Source: Dallia pectoralis (Eukaryota; Chordata; Actinopteri; Esociformes; Umbridae). Taken from it: a stretch of DNA of 64,000 nucleotides. A program made the translations under genes and the position numbers. Where the stretch lies: positions 5,705,482 to 5,769,481 of the forward strand of contig CM055736.1 in NCBI GenBank assembly GCA_029465975.1, written 5' to 3'. Positions 55,913 through 64,000 of the stretch are shown here, in pieces (the first letter of the stretch is position 1; every line of letters starts with the position of its first letter). The notes under the pieces were generated by a model. It was not told the DNA's origin, ran no database searches, and saw nothing but the letters and a program-made list of their open reading frames with translations.

Positions 55913-56392
55913 TAGTTCAGTCCATTTCTCCTCTCCTCCTAGTTCAGTCCACCTCTCCTCCTGGTTCAGTCCACCTCTCCTCTCCTCCTGGTTCAGTCCA
56001 CCTCTCCTCTCCTCCTGGCTCAGTCCACCTCTCCTTTCCTACCGGCTCAGTCCACCTCTCCTCTCCTCCTGGTTCAGTCCACCTCTCCTCTCCTCCTGGT
56101 TCAGTCCACCTCTCCTCTCCTCCTGGCTCAGTCCACCTCTCCTCTCCTCCTGGTTCAGTCCACCTCTCCTCTCCTCCTGGCTCAGTCCACCTCTCCTTTC
56201 CTACCGGTTCAGTCCACCTCTCCTCTCCTCCTGGTTCAGTCCACCTCTCCTCTCCTCCTGGTTCAGTCCACCTCTCCTCTCCTCCTGGTTCAGTCCACCT
56301 CTCCTTTCCTACCGGTTCAGTCCACCTCTCCTTTCCTACCGGTTCAGTCCACCTCTCCTCTCCTCCTGGTTCAGTCCACCTCTCCTCCTGGA
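55913..56392. repeat. 27-bp minisatellite, about 17 copies
   Basis: The unit is ttcagtccacctctcctctc plus ctcctgg. Because 27 is a multiple of three, the minus strand stays open as (G/E)ERWTEP(G/V)(G/K) repeats for 164 codons with an ATG. This is best read as repeat-driven openness rather than a gene. Variant units (tttcctaccgg) recur in a pattern. Confidence 0.93.
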
Positions 56393-58520
56393 TCCCCATT
56401 TTAGTAGTGATCTGAAGTCTGGTCGCTTTGTAGTCCATTTACACTGCCTTCTCTCCCCAATTAATTTAAAGGTTCCTACAGCCCCAACCAATTGATTTAC
56501 ACAACAGCCTGCCACAATTTAAATCTTCATTAGATGTGGAGGACGAGGTTGGGGGAAAATTGGGGGCCAAAACTTTTGCTGAGCTGGAAAACGCAGCCAA
56601 AGATATCATTAGGGTCTGGGAAAGGCCTGGAAAAGCTACACGAGTATTTAGGAATGTCTCCTAGTCGAGGGCAGGCGTCAGCGGATAAATGTCTTGTGTG
56701 TACGTGTATATATGTGTGCAGATGTGTATGTGTGCATGCATGCTAAGTGTGTGATAAGTGATGAGTGTAAGCGTACGTTTGGGAAAGTAAATCACTTGAT
56801 AAGACACTTTGATGTTCTTTATAAATGCTTGTTTTCATCCACATAAAACCCAAATGATTAAGGTGACATGTCGGACCCATTGAAGAGAGATGGATGGGAA
56901 AAATGAGTACGTAAAAATATAGAAGTGGGTGTTCCTTTAAAGGAAACTGTACTGGGACTTTAATGCCCATGGAATGCATTTTCTCACAAGGGACCGTCCC
57001 CAGGACTACACCATCATCCTCCAATCTCTTTTCTACTTGCCACTTTACCCCAACCCGCTTCACTGCTTTCAATGAGCACTAGTTATCTCTCTCTTGTGAT
57101 TGTACCTCATTAAGGGTCAAAGTCCTTCCCAGAGAGAGGCTCCAAGTTCCACTTGCCCAGACAAAACCCAAAATGTTATCCTTTGGGACCAAAATTGAAA
57201 CACTCTTTGGACATTGGCCTTTGAGAAAAAAATTTAAGTAATTATGCAAATGTTCTAAATATTGTAAAATCAAGTCACACCTAATAACAGTTTGTGCAAT
57301 ACAAGCACGAAAACCTAAAACAGTTGAAGAAATATACACAGTGGCTGTTTTTTTAAACAAACTCTATAGTTCATTTAAAACTTGGAGAAGTAAAAAAAAC
57401 TGAGAATGAGAGAAGGTGGAGAGGGACCCCAGAACTCAGCACAATGTGGCCTAAAAAAGCAAACAGAGCCAGCCAGGGGCCTCTAGGTGTCTACAGGGGC
57501 CGCCAGGGTCCTCGTGCTCCGTGAGCCTACCTGTACATCCCACAACTTAAACTTTTGCATTCACTCAAACCTAAACCTTCTAACTCCCCCTTTCTTTTGT
57601 TTTGACTTCGGAGGTCAGCAAGTGCAAGTCTACTGAATCACTCTGGAGCAGAGCAGTACCGAACCGCGTCCAGATAAGACCCAACAGCATGCAGCCCCTG
57701 TTCCCTTCTCAGGAGCCAAATGCTGAGTCCAAACATATCACGGTCATGTTATTACAACCAGAACAACCAGAACATTTCGATTGTTGGACCTAATAGAGAA
57801 ATGTAAGATAGAGAGGTTGGAAGAGAGTAAGAGAGAGTGGGGGTGTGCATGCACAAGGGAGAGTAAGTGAGAGATAGGTTGATTGAGTGAGAGAGATTGA
57901 GAGACGAAGAATGTAAGAGATACTGGGAGCCAGAGGGGAAGAAAGAGGCCTGTTTTAGTGCCTCAGGTCTCTCTAGCCTCCAGTACTTCTACTTAGAAGA
58001 TATGGTGATATTTAGGTGGCTAAATATCAGTGGAGGACTGAGACTGAGTTCTCTCAGCAGCTGCCTCTGAAAAGCTGAAACGGGATCAGGACACACTGTG
58101 GAAATGTTTTCATATTTTTTTTTTAATCAGGTAGGCTGATTGGAAAAAAATTTGCATTTGCAACCGCGACCTGGCCAAGATAAAAGCTCAGACATGATTA
58201 GTTTGAAGGCATTGGGTGAGATAGGTGTTTCGAGTATTAGTTTGTTTTATAATCCGTTCCAGTCATTGGTGGCTGAAAACTGGAAGGATTGTCAGACAAA
58301 AGTTGCTTGAGCGTAGACTGCAGGTGGGTAGAGCTATGGTAACAGTGTCAAGGGAGACTTGTAAATTAGGTTGGGGTTAGAACATGTGAATTAAAAAAAG
58401 AAAGTTCTGGAGGATAATAATAGATCCACCAGGAAGTTAGGAAAATTTACTTTTCAGAGTGTCGGATCTGGGGGATTCTTTTTTATTTTAATTGGAGTCG
58501 CTGTTTTGTCTGTTGTCCTG
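56393..58520. other. Intron DNA, no gene seen
   Basis: Anonymous sequence with a purine-rich patch at 57790-57950. No exon or element ends recognised. Confidence 0.45.
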
Positions 58521-58760
58521 TGGTAATGCATATGAGTGTGTGTGCCTGTGCATGCATTGGTGCATATTCTACCTAGTCTGTGGTAATGCGTATGAGTGTG
58601 TGTGCCTGTGCATGCATTGGTGCATATTCTACCTAGTCTGTGGTAATGCGTATGAGTGTGTGTGCCTGTGCATGCATTGGTGCATATTCTACCTAGTCTG
58701 TGGTAATGCGTATGAGTGTGTGTGCCTGTGCATGCATTGGTGCATATTCTACCCAGTCTC
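58521..58760. repeat. 60-bp tandem repeat, 4 near-identical copies
   Basis: Units start at 58521, 58581, 58641 and 58701 with tggtaatgcgtatgagtgtg and end ...ttctacctagtctg. Only two substitutions are apparent among copies (gca/gcg, acccag/acctag). The near identity implies recent expansion. The plus strand is open as a 20-residue repeat, a consequence of the 60-bp period. Confidence 0.95.
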
Positions 58761-59818
58761 TAATGTGAGCACACAGAAATAAAGCTTCCCCTTAAAAAGA
58801 CCCTTAAATAAACCATTTAAAAGCTTACAAAGCAGTATAAAATGTACAAAGCTTCACTATTACCAATAAAACCTCTCTTTGAGCCAGGCTAAACATCCTC
58901 TTTAATGAGACTAATTTATGCTGCCTACCATATTCAGTCGTCAGTTCTGTACACTGCGAGAAAAATAAATAATATTAAAAGAAAACTTTAAAGATCTCAC
59001 TTCATAGATAATGGCTTTTATGACATAGCAGGTGGAATTACATATGTTCAGGGAACTTTATGTTCATATATATAAAGAGAATTTGAGTGGGTTTCCAAGT
59101 TGCAAAGTGTGTTGGAAAAGTCTTGGGCTGAAAAGTTATGGTGTTAGAACATGCTTGATTGGCTCGGCGTGCTTTAGCAATTCGTTGTGGTAGGTTGGTG
59201 TACCGGCAACCATAATCATGATTAGAAATGAAAAAAACAACCAGCACTTTGTTAAATGAAATGCAACATTAAGATGTATACTCTAAAAGACAGTGTTATT
59301 AGTAGATATTTTTCATTCAAGTAAAATACACAGACACGCAACCCTTCTATCTACTTTTTTAACAGTGCTCTTGTAAATGTCATTTTAATTAAAATCTGTT
59401 AAACAGTCTGCCGACTAGAACCACAATGTTATAGGTACTAAGCCATGAATTTCAATGAGCGCTTTTCTATAACACGCTTCATTGATGTCCTTTAAACTAA
59501 CCGGTCCCAAATTCCAATAACCCTCCCCAATCTCTTCTTCAAATAGAAGAGAGCATGCACACACACAAACTCACACTCTTATTTTCTCTCTCTCTTTTTC
59601 TCTTTTAGCTGTGGGAAGTTAAGTCTCAGAAAAGAGCAAAGGCAAAATGAGGGAGTCCTCTCAGTCTTCCAGGGATGTGATGTCATAATAACTGGACTGT
59701 TTAGGACCATCAATAATACTGCAAATAGCACAAGGTATCTTCTCCAACTGTTACATTAGTGAAACTATGTTTACATCCACACTGTGACCTGGTAGAAGGG
59801 AAGTGTCCAGGTGTTAAT
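58761..59818. other. Intron DNA, no gene seen
   Basis: AT-rich sequence without recognisable exon or element ends. Confidence 0.45.
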
Positions 59819-59862
59819 CTTTGTGAAGGGAGCAACACCCCTGTTTTGCTCCCTTCACAAAG
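59819..59862. repeat. Perfect 17-bp hairpin, 10-nt loop
   Basis: Arms CTTTGTGAAGGGAGCAA (59819-59835) and its exact inverse (59846-59862). With small bulges, outer bases CCAG and CTGG can extend the stem. Small-RNA-precursor-like in size, but it could equally be a transposon remnant. Confidence 0.85.
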
Positions 59863-60024
59863 TACACTGGTCCCAGATCTTCTTTGATTGACTTTTAGCT
59901 AAAGTCACTGAAGAAGATGGTCAGAAGGATAACTGATCTGGAATGGTTCCTTGACCAGTCAAATAGCAGTGAGCTGTAAACTGCTGAAAAAGTACTAGGA
60001 TTATTTTGATTTCAAGTGTATTCT

Positions 60025-60175
60025 GATAGATGGCCTAGTGGTTGAAGATTATGTTAATTGTTTGATGGTTCAAATCCCCAGGCAGACATAGATGAAGGGA
60101 CTTGAGCAAAGCCATTAACTGTAAGTGCTCCTATAAGAGCGTCCGTAAAATAGATTTTGACCAATTCTCACTCCT
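60025..60175 (+). mobile_element. tRNA-derived SINE
   Basis: An A-box-like TGGCCTAGTGG at 60031-60041 and a B box GGTTCAAATCC at 60067-60077 give a pol III promoter of tRNA type. A degenerate SINE core follows (acttgagcaaagccattaac, tgtaagtgctcctataagag, cgtccgtaaaat), ending in an A/T-rich tail. Divergent and old. Confidence 0.65.
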
Positions 60176-60299
60176 AATAAATTCATAACATCAAACTCTG
60201 AAGGTGTAGAGAAGTCAAAGATTGTAACACATCCTCAGAAAAAGTTTTAGAAGACTGAATAGGTTAAAAAAATGCACTTTAAATGAAAGAGTATTTTCT

Positions 60300-62530
60300 G
60301 AAAAAAAGAGAAAACGGCCCAACAAACCGCAGGCCCAGCTTCCATCGAGTAGGTGGAGGTTACGGGTCAAGAGCCAGATCCGATCACCTGGGGCATACTC
60401 CGGGATGTCGCTACAAAGATTTCTGGTTGTCCAGCTGCCCCAGTCTCGGGCTTTGCCACGGAGCCAGGACCGGCTGGTATCCTAAGGGGTAAAGAGGGTC
60501 TCCGCAGTCTGTAGGGACGTCGGGAGTCCAGGCAGAAGCAGAAAGTGGCAGGCCTTTGAAAAGCGGTACATAATAACTAGAACAGTGGTGTTTCCAAGAG
60601 AAAAAGGGAGGTCAGTGAGGACATAAACAGACAAGTAGGATCAAGTAGGATCATGCCTAGACACCTTACTCTGGGCGCACACTGAGCACGAGGAGATGTA
60701 CAGCTTCCCATCCTTGGCCAGACCAGGCCACCTATATGTATTGGTGGGACAGCGCACTGTCGCATAGTAAGAGGATTTGGCCCCCCTCGGACCAGATAGC
60801 GTTGGCCCACTCGAGGGCCTTTCATTAAATGCAGGAGACGAGGGCGGAGACATTTTCTCTAGCCGTGGGCGCTGGGTTTAGCTTATTGAAGTATAACACA
60901 AGTTGGAGAATGTCCCAAGCTGCTGGTGGTGGAGTGATTGGCAGTGGCACAGCTGCCGGGCTTAGTGCCTCGAGCGCCCTGGTCTCCAGGCACTGGACAG
61001 TTTTGAGGACCCTGTCCATAGCCTCGCTGTGCGATCATGTTGGTGTGGTGTTTGAGCTGCTTCGGTCCTCCTGACTCCATCGTTTCCTTGCATGTGGAAG
61101 TCTGACACAACTGGGTGAAGTGCAATAAGAACAATGAAGCCAGGCGCAGGTGTGGTAGCGTTGTGGTGATTTAATAATCCACCGCTGAGCAAACGCACAA
61201 CAAGAGTAATGGTACTCACTAGTACACTTTATTAATAAAACAACATACAGAGTGACAGTGCATAAATGTATAACACTGATAATCAGTAGCGTCTCACAAG
61301 ACTCAGTACAATGACATGAAACAATTCTACACAAAGACACTACCAAACACAGGGAACATACACTTGATAAAGAGGGAATGGGCACACAGTGGGCCTGATT
61401 TACTAAGACTAGCGCAGTTTGCGCTGCGTCTGTTTTGCGAGTTCGCTAATAGCGCACGCTATGCTTCCACATTTTCCGTAGTCGCACCATTAGAGCGTAG
61501 GACTGGCTGAACCCATATCCTGGGGATTACATGCTTATCCTACACTAAAACATGTAGCCTAATCTTGGTGAGTAAAGGTTTTTCAAATAAATATTATTTA
61601 AATCTTAAATGCAAATTGTAGTGCATAGGCTAATGTTGCCATTATTTATTTAATTTCAGCTGCTGTTCACCGTATTGGCAAACCAAGTGGAGCCTTCTCT
61701 TATTACCCTCCCAATATTAATTTAGAATTTATACTTAGCCAGTGGTATTATGTTGTAACAAAGTATTCAATTTTTTTGTTATTATAAATGTTTTAAAACA
61801 AATGTATAGGCTAAATGACTCATTCTTGACGAAAGACAATAGAACTGCGTGCGTGCGCACATTTGAATAATGTCGGGCTGTAAACGGGTTCGGGCTTCGG
61901 GCTTTTAAAAACTGTCGGGCTCGGGCCGAATTCTGTCGGGCTCAGGCCGGGTCAAGGCCTCACTTTTTAGGGCGGATTACAATTCTAATTCTCGTGGCAT
62001 AAATCCTGTCTGCTCGCCGTCTTGGCCGATGTCATCGCCTTGCTCTGATCACTGCCGCCATTGAGGTCCATTTAAACACACAGGGAAACGCGCTATCTAG
62101 TTAAGACCTGCTTTTAAGAGGCGCAGAATTTTACACTCAAAATTGAGCCACGCGGTGACTGGCAGTCTTTGTAAATACCACGGAATATATAATTAGGCGC
62201 AATTAACACGTTTCCTCCCACCTCCTCCCACTTTCCCCATGACCCTCCTACGAACGCATATTGAAAGCGCAACTTGTCTCTTCACGCTGTGGCACGCAAT
62301 CTGCGATTTTAGCCAATTGCGTCCTGTTGGTAAATAGCCCGCATCGGTTACGTCCGTCTTTGCGACCAATTATCGCCTTAAAACAGGCGCAAACGGCTTG
62401 ATAAATCAGGCCCAGAGTGTCTAATGACAAGACAAGACGATGAAGTGATGAGAGGAGCGGCGTCGCTAGAAGACCGGTGACGACAAATACCAAAGCCTGT
62501 TGTGACATTGGTTAGTGCGTTGGCTCCACA
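60300..62530 (-). mobile_element. Ty3/Gypsy element remnant with nested insertion
   Basis: On the minus strand an LTR-like segment (about 62530-61130, interrupted by another element) leads to a Gag-like start MESGGPKQLKHH at 61134 and GPQNCPVPGDQGARG. It then jumps by deletion to the integrase zinc-binding region near 60750-60650 (YRWPGLAKDGKLYISSCSVC, AQSKVSRH). The integrase C-terminal region near 60450-60320 resembles KLGLRFVGPF. Reverse transcriptase and RNase H are missing. Same family as 995-2070. Confidence 0.75.
61390..62414. mobile_element. Inverted-repeat element nested in a Gypsy LTR
   Basis: The exact 13-bp inverted ends TGGGCCTGATTTA and TAAATCAGGCCCA bound a 1025-bp unit. Removing it rejoins LTR sequence that lines up with the uninterrupted LTR at 1690-2070 (gagggaatgggcacacag / agtgtctaatgacaagac). 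Subterminal GCGC-rich motifs occur at both ends. A TCGGGC-repeat hAT-like patch lies inside at 61880-61960. No transposase seen. Confidence 0.8.
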
Positions 62531-62779
62531 TCCACTCCTCATTCTGCTGGAGACTGCGCAGACAAGATGCATTCGGGTACCTCACCGCCACACTCCAGAA
62601 TATACCCCTTTTCTGTGATGGATGGATACTGACAACCTTCAGCTACAATTCATCCGACATTCCACATCTTTAGCATTTGCAGGCTTTTTTCGTGGGGAAA
62701 AAGGATCGGGGTTTACGGCCTTGTATCAACTACAACTGGCTTAATGTTAAGTTATTGTGAAGTACCAATATCCTTTTCT

Positions 62780-63420
62780 GTAACATGCCCTTAGGTCAAT
62801 GCTCCTTTTGTTTTCCAGACCTTCATTTTTTTTATTGTTTTCCAGACCTCAACTTTGTAGTGACCTACATTTATGACCTTTTCCCCTGCAGTCTTTTTGT
62901 CAAGGCTGAGAAGTGTTCCTTACATCAATCCACCATCTCATTCCTGGGTTGTGTCACCTATCAGGGGGGAGTGCATATTTAGACTGACAAGGTGAGATCA
63001 GTCCGAAACTGTGAAGGAGATACAAGACTTCTTAAGCATCGGTAATTTCTATTGATGGTGCATCAGATATGTCAGCGTTGTGGCAGCTCCTCTCACAAAC
63101 CTTATCATGGGGTCTCTAACCTAAAGCTAAGCATTCTCTCACGCTCTCTCACTTGCCAGTCAGAGGCAACCCAGGCATTTGAGGCCTTAAAGAGAAGGTT
63201 TGCAACAGCCCTGCTGCTGTGCCATCCTGACCGCTCAAAGCTTTTTATCATGGTGGATGTGTTGGAGACAAGTAGGATCCATACTGTCGCAACGCCAGTG
63301 CAACTCCGCCTTTTCACCCAAAGCATGTAGTCTCCGACCGCAGGCCTCAGTTCACATTGAAGGTATGGAGGGCATTTATGAAGCGGCTTGGAGTGACAAT
63401 GAGCCTGGCATTGGAGTATC
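62780..63420 (+). mobile_element. Degenerate Ty3/Gypsy pol fragment
   Basis: Plus-strand traces: YIYDLFPCSLFVKAEKCSLH and STISFLGCVTYQGGV (reverse transcriptase end, with the YIDD motif altered to YIYD), then TQAFEALKRRFATALLLCHP and FIMVDV (RNase H start). Frames are broken. Confidence 0.7.
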
Positions 63421-63624
63421 ACCTCCAGGCCATTGGGTATGTGGAGAGTCAACCAGGAGTTGGGTTTTGTCGTTATCCTTTTTTCCTTGTTAGTGAATTT
63501 TAACAGTTCATTATGCACATTGTGGAACTCGATGTTTAAAACATTGAATATAATTGCTATTTCAAGTTTTTTATATAAAGCACTGGGGAAGATGAGAAAA
63601 CAACGAATGTAAAGCTGAAATGTA

Positions 63625-64000
63625 CACCAATCAGCCATAATATTAATACTAATATTGTGCAAGTTCCCTTTTTGCTGCAAAAATAGTCCTGACCCATCGA
63701 GGCATGGACTCCACTAAACGTCTGAAGTCGTGCTGTGGTATCTGGCAACCAGACTTCAGCACGAGGTCCTTTGAGTCCTGTAAGTTGTAAGCTGGGGCCT
63801 TCATGGATCGGACTTGTTTGTCAAGCACATCCCAGAGATGCTCTTTTGAATTTAGATCTGGGGAATTTGAATGCCAAGTCAACACCTTGAACTCATTGGT
63901 GTGGTCCTCAAACAATTCCTGAATCATTTTTGCTTTGTGGCAGGGCCCATTATCCAACTGAAAGAGGCCAATGTCATCAGGGAATACCGTTTTCATAAAA
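63625..64000 (-). mobile_element. Tc1-like element, C-terminal transposase end, runs off window
   Basis: The element end CACCAATCAGCCATAATATT is preceded by TA. The minus-strand frame 63996-63649 encodes the transposase C-terminal half: FQLDNGPCHKAKMIQEL and SNSPDLNSKEHLWDVLDKQV, then RRLVESMPRWVRTIFAAK. The DN...E spacing is that of the DDE catalytic triad's last two residues. The frame is open to the window edge, so this copy is better preserved than the other Tc1 pieces here. Confidence 0.85.

Noticed and set aside
55944..56438. 164-codon ERWTEP repeat frame as a gene
   Set aside because: The open frame follows from the 27-bp period of a minisatellite; there is no flanking coding signal.
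58492..58782. 96-codon cysteine-rich repeat frame (CGNAYECVCLCMHWC) as a small secreted protein
   Set aside because: It is produced by a recent 60-bp tandem repeat in an intron, with no signal peptide or splice context.
54975..64000. Search for the missing 5' scube1 exons (signal peptide, EGF 1-3)
   Set aside because: No six-cysteine module with matching splice sites was seen on the minus strand; they are presumed to lie beyond the window.
1..64000. CRISPR arrays, prokaryotic operons, phage or defence systems
   Set aside because: The window is vertebrate intronic DNA; the regular repeats are minisatellites without spacer structure or nearby cas-like genes.

Overview
The window is intronic and downstream DNA from a vertebrate, almost certainly a teleost fish. 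The evidence is one large multi-exon gene with vertebrate-type GT-AG introns, dense transposable elements of fish type (a Sleeping-Beauty-like Tc1 copy, fish Ty3/Gypsy LTRs, a Rex1/CR1-like LINE, hAT and PIF/Harbinger-like elements, a tRNA-derived SINE) and many minisatellites. The Tc1 termini resemble those common in salmoniform and related fishes, but the sequence does not fix the species.

The only host gene I can support is scube1 (signal peptide-CUB-EGF domain protein 1) on the minus strand. Nineteen exons, including the stop codon, lie between 54974 and 5450. They encode about 859 residues: two EGF-like modules, a 30-residue spacer exon, four more EGF-like modules, the central spacer, three cysteine-rich GCC2/GCC3-type repeats, the CUB domain and the conserved C-terminal tail ending FLRPYK. 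Every boundary fits GT-AG. Seventeen of the 18 introns between these exons are phase 1 and the last is phase 0, and the frame stays open throughout, so the gene looks functional. The signal peptide and the first EGF modules are not seen and should lie upstream, beyond base 64000. A candidate 3' UTR follows to about 2836.

Layout from left to right: 1-2500, Gypsy remnants and an LTR-like segment; 2836-5449, candidate scube1 3' UTR; 5450-9390, compact 3' exons; 9391-16475, exons separated by introns holding a Tc1 copy, a solo LTR, a 705-bp foldback element and a Harbinger-like MITE; 16476-26423, a large intron with an LTR-like pair, a P2RX7-like transposon gene remnant, a LINE and a hAT copy; 26553-38507, a large intron with a broken Gypsy element, polypurine tracts and minisatellites; 38625-44399, an intron with a LINE remnant; 44490-51939, an intron dominated by about 2.8 kb of 31-bp minisatellite; 52057-54848, an intron with a non-autonomous hAT; 54975-64000, upstream intron with two minisatellites, a SINE, nested Gypsy and Tc1 pieces.

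I found no bacterial-type system, CRISPR array or operon, and no clearly new gene system. The most interesting signals are a 24-bp minisatellite that has multiplied the 5' splice site of one scube1 exon in frame, a minisatellite whose roughly 90 units each carry a branch-point and acceptor-like motif on the transcribed strand, and several well-delimited mobile elements with visible target-site duplications. Boundaries were worked out by eye; no alignment or database search was run.
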